A stretch of DNA of 29,693 bases, taken from NCBI GenBank assembly GCA_007133095.1, contig SLNK01000049.1:1-29693 (forward strand), in the 5' to 3' direction. A program made the position numbers and the translations under genes. The stretch comes from Candidatus Peregrinibacteria bacterium. GTDB lineage: Bacteria > Patescibacteriota > Gracilibacteria > UBA1369 > LOWO2-01-FULL-3. Shown piece after piece: positions 15,108 to 23,734 of this stretch. A model generated the notes under the pieces. The model was given only the letters and a program-made list of their open reading frames with translations. It was not told the origin of the DNA and searched no databases. Positions within the stretch are counted from its first letter, which is position 1; the number at the start of each line of letters is the position of its first letter.

Positions 15108-15130
15108 CCTTGTAAAAGGACCATTATCCT
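15102..15130 (+). promoter_or_regulatory. Promoter of the 832-residue protein operon
   Basis: TTGACC (15102-15107), a 17-base spacer and TATCCT (15125-15130), with the ATG 31 bases further on. The -35 hexamer is the distal part of the nrdJ terminator stem. Confidence 0.55.
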
Positions 15131-15161
15131 ATTCATCGCCTAAATTAATCACTTTTGAATT

Positions 15162-17660
15162 ATGAATCTGGAAATAGGAAGAAATAATCAATACGAAGGT
15201 GATCAAGAAGAGGATTCTTCAATAATTGACCAAGAAGAGGAAGATTTTGAGCTCTCTGAAAAAGGGGCGGGGCAAATCAGGAAAAGAGATAAAACCACCG
15301 CCCAAGTAGCGGCGGAAACAGACGATTATATTAAAAGAGCAAAAAGCTCATTAGAAAAACTTGAAAAAGAAAAAGGGATTTTAGACAACTCCGACCATCT
15401 ACATTTACAGAAAAAAATAACGGAGATAGAGGAAAAGCCGGACACTGAAAAAGCAAAAAAACTATGGCGGGAAATAGAAGAATACGCAGAAAGAAAACTA
15501 AAACTCACAAGCAAAGAAGAACTTTTAAGAGATCCCGAAGATCCTGAACTAATTCCGCACATAGAAAAAATTAGACAGCTTTTTGAAGATCCGGAAACAG
15601 CCAAGTTTATAGGAAAAAAACAAGTGCCAACCTTTAAAGCATGGTGTAAAAACAGAGTGAACGCAAAGCCCACAATCAAAAACGCAAAAGAGACGCTCGA
15701 CTTGGTTCAAAATCACAGCATAGACGGAATAAAACCAAGAAAAGAATATTACGAACATCAAATAAAACCGTTACTATCTCACTACGGAACAGATATAAAC
15801 GAAGCCCCTTTCCTGAGAGATGAAGGTTTTAGTGAAAGACAGAAAGCAACCCCCCTTCTAAAACAAGGCGCAAAAATAGCGGAACAGGGCCATGAAAAAG
15901 GACTATATTCACACAAAGTAAAACAAAAGACAGTAATTGATTTAATAAAAAGTCCCGACTTAAATACGATCCGCAACACAACCTCCCTGATAGAAAAAAT
16001 TTCCAGAAAGGAGAGCGAGCAATATATAGACCAAAACTCCTCAATATTCAAAACCACAACAATAACAGTCCACGGGATGCAAATAAGATCGATGAGTGAT
16101 GCCTCCGTAAAAGCATTTCTGCGAGATTACAAAGAATATGATTTAAAACAAAGAGAAGCAACCGTTCTCAATTGGAAAAAAATAATAGAAAACGAAGGAC
16201 AATTGATAAAAGAGCTTGGAGAAATATACGGGAACGACCCGGAAGGATTTAGAAAAGCAATAAAGAGTTTTGAACTTCTAGATTACACGCAAAAACAAAA
16301 AGCGCTAACGGACCACAGAAAATCGGTTGAGCAAAACTCCAAAGAAGTAATTCATAAAAGTTTGGACATATTGTCCAACACTCTTAAGGAAATAGAAAAA
16401 GCAAGAAGTGAGAAAACAATCGGCAACAAAACAGCAAAACGTTTTCAGGATGCAGCCCAAAATAAATCAAGATATACAAATCCTGTAACCGGCCAAATCG
16501 ATCTGGAAAAACAACAAAAATTCTTTACCGATATGACATCAAAATCTCCCGTCCACGAAAAAGGGAAGAGAAACATAGCGGCATATCGGCAAAAAAGAAC
16601 TGAATTTGTAGAAGATTTGAAAGCAATTATAAAACTAAGTCCGGAAACACCGGCTGAAAAATTTTCAAACAAGCAAAAAGAATACGACGAAGAATCATAT
16701 GAAAAACGACAACTCATTCACAAGAAATTAAAAGAAGAGAAGCAGAAAAAGGAAAAAGAGAACCTGGAAAGCAAAAAAACGCAGAAAAAACTTGGAGTAT
16801 CGGACAAAGAGATAAAAGAAGCACAAAAAAACTCGCCGGAAAGAGCCAAATTGGTTGAAGCCGTGAAAGCCTACATGGAAGAAAAAACTCCGGAAAGTAT
16901 AGAAAAAGGATTAACCGCAATTCATCTATATTTTGCGTTCAGTAAAGAAAAAATCTCGCAAGACATGGAACTTTATAATCTGATGCAAAAATTAATAAGA
17001 ATGGAAGCAACACTTGGGTCCACCAACGAAGACGTAGAAATAAACGAAGACGAAGAAAGAGAAAAAGACATCGAAGAAATAATAAAAGATGATAAAGAAC
17101 ACATTGGGGAGGATATAAAAAGGCATAAAAAAATCAAAAAAGCCTCTGAGCTAATAGAAGAATCCGAAAGACAACACGACGGGAAAAAAGAAGCATCGGA
17201 AAGATCAAGAAAAGCGGCACTGGAAAGAAGTTCAAGTGAAACGGAAGACAAAATAATAGAGGAGTACCATGATCAAGGAGGCCTGTTGGACAGAGACAAC
17301 AAAGGAGAAGGTCTTTTGGAAGTAACCACAAATGAAAGGGAACTTGACGAAGCAAAATGGACAAAAATAAGAGACCGAGTAGACAAAGAAAACGTAGACA
17401 ACTTGAAAGATAGCGCGGGAAGTACGGGACTGCAAATGAAAGGATCTGCAGGCCAAACTTTGGATGCGGAAGGAAGGAAAAAGGAATTGGAAAAAAGAGA
17501 AGACGCGATTGCTCAAAAAATCGGAGAGAAATTGGCGGAAAGAAGACGCGAGAAAAGCGGCATATCGCAAAAATCAGGATTTTCAGGACTTGCGGAAAGA
17601 ATTGCAAGCAGAAGAGCGGCGGAAAAAACAACAGAAGAAAAAGTTAAAAAAGCAGCATGA
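15162..17660 (+). CDS. Large charged protein of unknown function
   Basis: I do not recognise this 832-residue protein. It has no signal peptide or membrane segment and is dominated by Lys, Glu, Asp and Arg. The N-terminal 55 residues are acidic. Helical stretches (55-130) follow, then a somewhat more globular middle part (about 130-520) with hydrophobic clusters and few aromatic residues. Near 510-560 is a very basic coil (HKKLKEEKQKKEKENLESKK), then a short globular part (about 555-625, VEAVKAYMEEKTPESIEKGL onward). The tail is acidic, then basic, with low-complexity E/K and R/A-rich segments ending in KVKKAA. It is likely an elongated or partly disordered cytoplasmic protein. It has its own promoter and overlaps the membrane methyltransferase by four bases (ATGA), so the two are co-translated. 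Confidence 0.8.
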   Translation: MNLEIGRNNQYEGDQEEDSSIIDQEEEDFELSEKGAGQIRKRDKTTAQVAAETDDYIKRAKSSLEKLEKEKGILDNSDHLHLQKKITEIEEKPDTEKAKKLWREIEEYAERKLKLTSKEELLRDPEDPELIPHIEKIRQLFEDPETAKFIGKKQVPTFKAWCKNRVNAKPTIKNAKETLDLVQNHSIDGIKPRKEYYEHQIKPLLSHYGTDINEAPFLRDEGFSERQKATPLLKQGAKIAEQGHEKGLYSHKVKQKTVIDLIKSPDLNTIRNTTSLIEKISRKESEQYIDQNSSIFKTTTITVHGMQIRSMSDASVKAFLRDYKEYDLKQREATVLNWKKIIENEGQLIKELGEIYGNDPEGFRKAIKSFELLDYTQKQKALTDHRKSVEQNSKEVIHKSLDILSNTLKEIEKARSEKTIGNKTAKRFQDAAQNKSRYTNPVTGQIDLEKQQKFFTDMTSKSPVHEKGKRNIAAYRQKRTEFVEDLKAIIKLSPETPAEKFSNKQKEYDEESYEKRQLIHKKLKEEKQKKEKENLESKKTQKKLGVSDKEIKEAQKNSPERAKLVEAVKAYMEEKTPESIEKGLTAIHLYFAFSKEKISQDMELYNLMQKLIRMEATLGSTNEDVEINEDEEREKDIEEIIKDDKEHIGEDIKRHKKIKKASELIEESERQHDGKKEASERSRKAALERSSSETEDKIIEEYHDQGGLLDRDNKGEGLLEVTTNERELDEAKWTKIRDRVDKENVDNLKDSAGSTGLQMKGSAGQTLDAEGRKKELEKREDAIAQKIGEKLAERRREKSGISQKSGFSGLAERIASRRAAEKTTEEKVKKAA

Positions 17661-18184
17661 TTTTTGGAGTAATAGTACTGTTGATTGTAATTGCCGCTTC
17701 GTTTTTCATGGTCATATCCTTTTACATAACAATTTTTGGAGGAGGCCCGTTTGTCCCCACACCAATTCCTTCGGTAAAAGAAGTTTTGAAACACGCAGAT
17801 ATACAAAAAGGCCAGAGAGTTTATGACATAGGCGCCGGAGATGGAAGATTTGTTCACTATGCCTCAAAAGATTACGGCGCGGATGCTATCGGGTTTGAAA
17901 TGGACCCCTTCGTGTTTTTAATAGCTAAAATGCGACAGCTTTTTTGGAAATGGCAAGGCAAGATTATCCGCGGAGATTTTCAGAAACATGACTTGGGAGA
18001 TGCGGATTATGTGATTTGCTATATGATGCCAAAAACTCTCGCAAAATTTCAAAAAAAATTCGACAAAGAACTAAAGAAAGGGGCAAAAGTGATTTCATAC
18101 GCATTTCATATTGGAGACTGGGAACCGACAAAAACAATTCCAAAACAGGGGAAAATATCAAAAATCTTCATATATCACAGATGA
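17657..18184 (+). CDS. Membrane-anchored SAM-dependent methyltransferase-like protein
   Basis: A 175-residue protein. Residues 2-27 form a transmembrane helix. A short proline linker (PFVPTPIPS) leads to a small Rossmann methyltransferase domain with motif I VYDIGAGDGRF (55-65), an acidic motif II residue (GFEMDPF) and IIRGDFQKHDLGDADYVICYMMP as motifs III and IV. It is short for the class and the C-terminal part is reduced. The target is not evident; a lipid or membrane protein would suit the anchor. The architecture resembles small class I methyltransferases with an N-terminal TM helix seen in many environmental genomes. Translation is coupled to the upstream 832-residue protein by an ATGA overlap. 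Confidence 0.85.
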   Translation: MIFGVIVLLIVIAASFFMVISFYITIFGGGPFVPTPIPSVKEVLKHADIQKGQRVYDIGAGDGRFVHYASKDYGADAIGFEMDPFVFLIAKMRQLFWKWQGKIIRGDFQKHDLGDADYVICYMMPKTLAKFQKKFDKELKKGAKVISYAFHIGDWEPTKTIPKQGKISKIFIYHR

Positions 18185-18239
18185 AACACTCCCCTTTCCC
18201 CTTTTTTTTTCAATCGATTTTTAGTACTATGCAAATCAA

Positions 18240-20684
18240 ATGATTAAAAAAGTTGTTTCACAAATCATCGGGATATTTATTTTGGCAAGCATATTCACCC
18301 CGATACAAGTATTCGCGGCTTTTGACGATGTTCGCTTAGCACATCCATACTATACCGCAATATCATATCTGGAAGAAAACAACATAATCCACGGCTACCC
18401 CGACGGAACATTCAAACCGCAAAACGAAATAAACAGAGCCGAATTCCTAAAAATAATATTGGGAGGATCAGGTATACCCACCGATGTTTTGACACTCACC
18501 CCCTTTCCGGATGTAGATCACAATGCATGGTACGCTCCATACATCAAAAAAGCATATGCAGAAGGATGGATTCAAGGATATCCCGATGGAACATTTAAAC
18601 CGGCTCAAAAAATAAACAAGGTCGAGGCGATAAAAATATTGGGGGAAGCTCAAAATTGGGCACTCCCCACCGCGATAGCTCAAGCACCCTATGAGGACAC
18701 TCCTATCGACGCGTGGTACACGCCATATATTTTATATGCGAAACAAAGGGGTTTTTTGGAAGAAGAAGGACCTTTATATAATCCTGGGGCCTTAATAACA
18801 AGAGGCCAAATAAGCGAAGTAATGTTCAGAACCCTTACACTGGGAGAAGTGGATTGGGAATTTCCGGAAGAAAAAGAAGAAGAAGAAACAACACCGGTAG
18901 TTTTCACTCCGGTCGATTTCAGACTAATGAGCACAACATTCTTTAGAGACATAACATTAAACGAAGAATTTCCAACACACTTCTACACCAATGAAGTTTA
19001 CTTTATCTCCGGCCAAGTTAGCTCAACTTCGATAAACAAAGTCACCATAATCCTGGAAAGCCAAAATGGACCACAGAGGAAGACCTTCTCCGGAACAACT
19101 CAAAACGGAAGTTTCTCAATTCCCGTATATTTCAATGATCCGGGAAATCACCTCTTGGGAATTATCCCCGGAGAGTCGGGATCCGGAACAGCGGTACAGA
19201 TATCCGTGTTAAACGATCTGCCACAAATAAATTTAAGCACGAATCCCCCGGAAGCCGTAACAAACCAGCAAATATATTTTTCCACCGGCTACACAAACGT
19301 AGAATTTAACGCTCCCTCAAACACAATCAAAAAAATAAGCTTCTTCCAAGACAACAACAGCGTTGATTATTTTGTAAGGCAGGACAAAACAAAAATCCCC
19401 GTTCAATATGCGGATTTTAAAGATTTCACGGAAAAAGGAACAACCTACTCTATCTCAACAGCATTCATCTCTTCACAAAAACCCCTTGAAATATCTTCCG
19501 AATTCAGCACTCCTCAAAGCAGAACATTTCAAGCAACGCAACACAACTTCAGCAACATTAAAGAAAATGAAATAACCGCAAATCCTCCGGAAGTCTTGAG
19601 CACGATCCGGCAAATATCTTTCAGTGGCACGGCAAAAACAGACCTAAGATACAACGCGTATGTGATAAAACCCGATGGTTTCGTGGAAAACATTCCGCTC
19701 TCCACCACAAGCCACACATACACTCATTTCGGAAGCACGATAATAAGCTCGGGGGGCTCGTTTACATACAATTATACTCCGCAGAGATCGGGAATACACA
19801 TAGTGGAAATAAACAATATAAACGGGGAACCCGCCCTGAACCACGCAGTTTACGTAGCAACCGGAATTCCGCTATTGCCGGATTTTTTCGACCTTTTTGA
19901 AAGAAAATCCTTTGAAGGCACATTGAACTTATCCTCCGCCAGGACAGAAATGCTGAACCTGGTAAACAACAGTAGACAAGAACATGGGCTTGCGCCGCTA
20001 ACAATATCCTGGGACTTGAACGAAGTGGCCCAAAGCCACTCACAAGACATGGCGGACAACAATTTTTTCGGGCACATCAATCTTCAAGGACAAACTCCCG
20101 AAGACAGAAGAATAGAAGCGGGAATAAAAACACCGGTCGGTGAAAACCTCGCAAAAGACACTTCCGTAATTTCAGCACATTACGGCCTTATGCGCAGCGC
20201 GTCTCACAGACAAAACATCCTGATTTCCCAATGGACAAGAATCGGCCTGGGAATAGTCCAAAAAAACGGACAACTACTCATCACTCAATTATTTTCAATA
20301 TCCGAACTTGAAACAGACGACCTTGCAAACATGGAGATTGAACTTTTAACGGAGATAAACAATTCAAGAAGTGCAAAACAAGTCACCGCCTTGAAACACA
20401 CGGAAGCATTAAAATCAGCGGCAAACTATATAAATCAAAAAGTTATAAACGAAGGAGCAACACTTGATAACGCCTTGTTCAACGAAGCTTTGAATTACGC
20501 GGGAATAACGGGATCATCCAAGCTTATAGGAAGAGTATCCTCAAACTGGTCAACAATTCTAAATTCAATAATCGGTGAAGAAACAGACATAACCCACGAA
20601 AAATGGAAAAAAGTGGGAATTGATATACAAATTGACAGCACGGGCAATATTCATACAATGCTTATACTGAATAATCCCACGTAA
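18240..20684 (+). CDS. Secreted SLH protein with CAP/SCP domain
   Basis: An 814-residue exported protein. A signal peptide (1-26, ending VFA) is followed by three SLH repeats (28-75, 88-138, 150-200; each with GYPDGTFKP-like or related turns). An acidic linker and a beta-sandwich region of probable Ig-like modules (230-550) come next. A CAP domain (YkwD type, 564-690) has H600 (AQSHS), H612 (FFGHINLQG), E635 (VGENLA) and H656 (SASHRQNIL). The last 120 residues look like a second, degenerate CAP copy. SLH repeats would tie it to the wall polymer, while bacterial CAP proteins have unclear biochemical roles. A possible -10 TACTAT (18225-18230) lies nine bases before the ATG without a clear -35. 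The gene opens the envelope operon and ends with a TAATG overlap. Confidence 0.9.
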   Translation: MIKKVVSQIIGIFILASIFTPIQVFAAFDDVRLAHPYYTAISYLEENNIIHGYPDGTFKPQNEINRAEFLKIILGGSGIPTDVLTLTPFPDVDHNAWYAPYIKKAYAEGWIQGYPDGTFKPAQKINKVEAIKILGEAQNWALPTAIAQAPYEDTPIDAWYTPYILYAKQRGFLEEEGPLYNPGALITRGQISEVMFRTLTLGEVDWEFPEEKEEEETTPVVFTPVDFRLMSTTFFRDITLNEEFPTHFYTNEVYFISGQVSSTSINKVTIILESQNGPQRKTFSGTTQNGSFSIPVYFNDPGNHLLGIIPGESGSGTAVQISVLNDLPQINLSTNPPEAVTNQQIYFSTGYTNVEFNAPSNTIKKISFFQDNNSVDYFVRQDKTKIPVQYADFKDFTEKGTTYSISTAFISSQKPLEISSEFSTPQSRTFQATQHNFSNIKENEITANPPEVLSTIRQISFSGTAKTDLRYNAYVIKPDGFVENIPLSTTSHTYTHFGSTIISSGGSFTYNYTPQRSGIHIVEINNINGEPALNHAVYVATGIPLLPDFFDLFERKSFEGTLNLSSARTEMLNLVNNSRQEHGLAPLTISWDLNEVAQSHSQDMADNNFFGHINLQGQTPEDRRIEAGIKTPVGENLAKDTSVISAHYGLMRSASHRQNILISQWTRIGLGIVQKNGQLLITQLFSISELETDDLANMEIELLTEINNSRSAKQVTALKHTEALKSAANYINQKVINEGATLDNALFNEALNYAGITGSSKLIGRVSSNWSTILNSIIGEETDITHEKWKKVGIDIQIDSTGNIHTMLILNNPT

Positions 20685-22162
20685 TGAATTTTCAAACAAA
20701 CAAGATACGAAAGGACAAACCAAAAGAAGACCCCAAGCCCAAGAAAGAAAGAAAAACCATTATCAAGGTGAACATGGGAATAATAGGAGCTCTTTTGGTA
20801 ATGATGCTTCTGTTTTTTGGAATAGCAAAAGCGATAACTTCCATAGATCTCGGTGTTTTTCTGACAGTGGCGGGAGAAAAACTGGAAATTGATGAAAGCG
20901 GAAACAGCAACTTTATGATTTTAGGATCGGGGGGAGAAAATCATGAGGGAGCAGACTTAACTGACAGCATAATAGTCGTTAGTGTAAATCACGAAAAAAA
21001 ATCTGTAAGAATGCTTTCAATCCCCAGAGACACATACATAACCGATGCAACACTTGGGAGCTCCAGAATAAATCAAGTGTATCCCAGCGCTCAAACATAT
21101 TACGGAGACAGAAAACAAGCGGCAAAGCACACAAAATCGGTATTGGAAGACATGCTGGACATTCCCATACACTATTGGATAACAATGAATTTTAACGGAT
21201 TCGTGGAAATAATAGATATATTGGGCGGAATAGAAATAATAGTAAAAAAATCAATATACGACCCCTACTATCCGAAAGACGGTACATATTTATATGAGCC
21301 GTTCAGCATAGGAGCGGGCCTTCAGCAAATGGATGGAAAAACCGCTCTGAAATATGCCCGAAGCCGCAAAACAACATCAGACTTTGATCGCTCACAAAGA
21401 CAGCAGGAAATAATATACGCCGCAAAAGAAAAAGCCTTGAAGACAAATATCCTGTTTAGCAGGGAAAAAATAAACGAAATTCTGCAATCACTCCAAGATA
21501 ACATTCAAACAAACATCTCCGTGAGAGAAGTTTTAACATTGGGAGGAATGGCGGAAGAATACGCGCGGGAAGATCTCCATCAATTTCTAATGCATGACGA
21601 TCCCACTAGATGCGGAGGATTTTTATACCCCCCGGAAAGAAGACTCTATAGCGGAATGTTTGTGTTGTTACCGGCGGGAGGTCCCGAATTTATACACAAA
21701 TACGCAGACCTTATATTTAAAAACCATGAAGTCGCGGGAGAAAACATAAAAATACACGTTTTAAACGGGACAAGCAGAGGTGGCGCGGCGGGAGAAACAA
21801 GAACAATTTTAAGAAGATTCTGCTTTGAAGTTCCAAGATTCGGAAACGCAAGCTCTAAAGATATTCAAGAAACAACATACTATTACCAATCCTTCCAAGA
21901 AGAAGACTCTAGACCAAAAAGCTTGGATTTCCTCCAAACACTCATTCCGGGAAAGGAAAGTACGGAAATTCCCCAGGAATATTTGGATCTGGGATATCTC
22001 AGCGATACCGATGTACTCCTGGAATTGGGGGCGGACTACACAAGTTCGGAAAGATATATAAGAGATCCTTTCGCTTCAATGTGGAGAATTCAAACCCCTG
22101 AAGCACCGGCGGAAGAAGATTCCCCCGCAGAAGAACAAACCACCCCGGCCAATGAGGATTAA
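20684..22162 (+). CDS. LytR-CpsA-Psr (LCP) family protein with LytR_C domain
   Basis: LCP enzymes transfer lipid-linked glycopolymers onto peptidoglycan outside the membrane. The 492 residues start with a basic cytoplasmic segment and a TM helix (32-52). The LCP domain (about 76-250) has MLSIPRDTYI with R115, SSRINQVY, and the C-terminal ALKYARSRKTTSDFDRSQRQQEI with R226, R228, D233 and R236, which bind the polyprenyl phosphate. A LytR_C domain (about 355-450, IKIHVLNGTSRGGAA) and an acidic tail follow. In this operon it could attach the polymer recognised by the SLH proteins (inference). It overlaps the SLH-CAP gene by one base and the pseudouridine synthase by 11. Confidence 0.93.
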   Translation: MNFQTNKIRKDKPKEDPKPKKERKTIIKVNMGIIGALLVMMLLFFGIAKAITSIDLGVFLTVAGEKLEIDESGNSNFMILGSGGENHEGADLTDSIIVVSVNHEKKSVRMLSIPRDTYITDATLGSSRINQVYPSAQTYYGDRKQAAKHTKSVLEDMLDIPIHYWITMNFNGFVEIIDILGGIEIIVKKSIYDPYYPKDGTYLYEPFSIGAGLQQMDGKTALKYARSRKTTSDFDRSQRQQEIIYAAKEKALKTNILFSREKINEILQSLQDNIQTNISVREVLTLGGMAEEYAREDLHQFLMHDDPTRCGGFLYPPERRLYSGMFVLLPAGGPEFIHKYADLIFKNHEVAGENIKIHVLNGTSRGGAAGETRTILRRFCFEVPRFGNASSKDIQETTYYYQSFQEEDSRPKSLDFLQTLIPGKESTEIPQEYLDLGYLSDTDVLLELGADYTSSERYIRDPFASMWRIQTPEAPAEEDSPAEEQTTPANED

Positions 22163-22847
22163 TAAATTCATAGCCTCCAACAGCGGAATCTCCCGTAGAA
22201 AAGCTGACGAATTGATTCTTGAGGGGAAGGTGTTTTTGAACGGCAAAAAAATAACAAAACTCGGAACAACGGTAGTGCCTGAAAAAGACAAAATCGAAAT
22301 AAACGGAAAAGAAGTAAAAGCAACCGGCAAAAAACTGTATCTGGCGTTAAACAAACCGACGGGATACATCACCACAAGAAGCGATGAAAAAAATAGAAAA
22401 ACCGTAATGGAGTTGATCCCCAAAGACAAAAATCTCAAACCTGCAGGCAGACTAGATAAAGAAAGTGAGGGGCTATTGCTTTTAAGTAATGATGGAGAAT
22501 TTATAAACAAGCTCACGCATCCGAAATTCGAATGCGAAAAAGAATATTATGTCGTGACGGACAAGCCACTCACGGCTAAAGAAATAAATAAAATAGAAAG
22601 AGGTGTAAAAATAGATGGCAAAAAAACATATCCCTCCAAAATAAAGATGTTGAAAACAAACGAAAAAGGGGCAACATTAACGATAACAATTCACGAGGGC
22701 CGCAACAGACAAGTCAGAAAAATGTTTGCCTCATTAGGTTATAATGTGGAATACTTGCGAAGAATTCGCATAGGAAAAATAAAGATCGGCAGTTTGCAAA
22801 AAGGCCGATACAGACAATTAAAATTGACCGAAATCAATGTTAACTAG
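22152..22847 (+). CDS. RsuA/RluB-family pseudouridine synthase
   Basis: Converts a uridine in rRNA to pseudouridine. The 231 residues comprise an N-terminal S4 RNA-binding domain (1-60, MRINKFIASNSGISRRKADE) and the catalytic domain. The catalytic part has LNKPTGYITT, the active-site AGRLDKESEGLLLLSNDG with D102, and the C-terminal EGRNRQVRKMFASLGYNVEYLRRIRIG. This fits the RluB/RsuA/RluE branch. RluB (23S) is slightly favoured by the S4 domain and GRLD-ESEGLLLL form, but I cannot separate it from RsuA. It sits inside a cell-wall operon with 11-base overlaps on both sides. Confidence 0.93.
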   Translation: MRINKFIASNSGISRRKADELILEGKVFLNGKKITKLGTTVVPEKDKIEINGKEVKATGKKLYLALNKPTGYITTRSDEKNRKTVMELIPKDKNLKPAGRLDKESEGLLLLSNDGEFINKLTHPKFECEKEYYVVTDKPLTAKEINKIERGVKIDGKKTYPSKIKMLKTNEKGATLTITIHEGRNRQVRKMFASLGYNVEYLRRIRIGKIKIGSLQKGRYRQLKLTEINVN

Positions 22848-23721
22848 CCTGCTCTCTTTTTACATCGCAGCAAATTTAAGTCAGGACATAGGAAACCCCA
22901 TATCCAATCCCGCAGACACGCCTTTTTTGAATAAGGTAACGGAACAATCGGCAAAACCCGTAAAAAATCCCTTCAATATTTCCCCGGTCATTTCAGCAAA
23001 AGGAGTAATATCGATGGACATGGAAAGTGAAGAAATTTTGTACGGAAAAAATATTCACGCGCGCATGCCGATAGCGAGCATAACAAAATTGATGACAATT
23101 CTGATAATTTTGGAAGAAAACAAACTTGATGAAGTGGTTACGGTCAGTAATAACGCCGCAAGCACAACCGGTTCAAGAATGCATCTGCACGCGGGAGAAA
23201 GGATAACGATAGAAAATTTACTTTACGGAGCGATAATTCACTCCGCAAATGATGCAGCGGTTGCTTTAGCGGAACACAATGCCGGAAATGTAAGTAAATT
23301 CGTACAGAAAATGAACAAAAAGGCGGCGGAACTTGGCCTTGTGAATACCCGATTCCAAAATCCGATAGGATGGGATGATCCGTTGAATTATTCGTCCCCC
23401 TTTGATGTGGCAAGACTCTCAAAAATCGTATATCAAAAAGATTTTGTACAAAAATCCGCGTCCGTAAAAAATATGGTGGTGAGATCAGTGGGTGGAGGAT
23501 ATACCCACAGATTGGAAAGCACCAACGATCTTCTAAACAGTTATTTGAACATAAAAGGGTTGAAGACCGGCCGCACAAGTGCGGCCGGTCTCTGCCTCGC
23601 CGCGATAGCAAAAAACGACGAGGGGAAAGAAATAATAACCATAATTCTAAACAGTCACGCCAGATTTCAGGAAACAAAAATACTGGTAGATTGGTCATTC
23701 CGGGCATACAATTGGTACTAG
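22837..23721 (+). CDS. D-alanyl-D-alanine carboxypeptidase (PBP5/DacF-like)
   Basis: A serine peptidase of family S11 that trims the terminal D-Ala of peptidoglycan stem peptides. Catalytic motifs are S81-I-T-K84 (SxxK), S136-A-N138 (SxN) and K243-T-G (KTGRTSAAG). The length is 294 residues, lacking the C-terminal PBP5 beta domain and anchor, so it resembles the short PBP7/DacF forms. The N-terminus is only weakly hydrophobic (MLTSLLSFYIAANLS), so export by this start is uncertain. The gene overlaps rluB by 11 bases and precedes mraY by 13, linking wall trimming to precursor synthesis. A perfect GC-rich inverted repeat lies under the KTG motif. Confidence 0.94.
   Translation: MLTSLLSFYIAANLSQDIGNPISNPADTPFLNKVTEQSAKPVKNPFNISPVISAKGVISMDMESEEILYGKNIHARMPIASITKLMTILIILEENKLDEVVTVSNNAASTTGSRMHLHAGERITIENLLYGAIIHSANDAAVALAEHNAGNVSKFVQKMNKKAAELGLVNTRFQNPIGWDDPLNYSSPFDVARLSKIVYQKDFVQKSASVKNMVVRSVGGGYTHRLESTNDLLNSYLNIKGLKTGRTSAAGLCLAAIAKNDEGKEIITIILNSHARFQETKILVDWSFRAYNWY
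23565..23590 (+). repeat. Perfect 12-bp inverted repeat inside the carboxypeptidase gene
   Basis: GACCGGCCGCAC and GTGCGGCCGGTC flank AA, covering the codons for the KTG box and the next residues. It is much more GC-rich than its surroundings and would fold into a strong mRNA hairpin. Confidence 0.8.
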
Positions 23722-23734
23722 GTAAAAATTCCAC

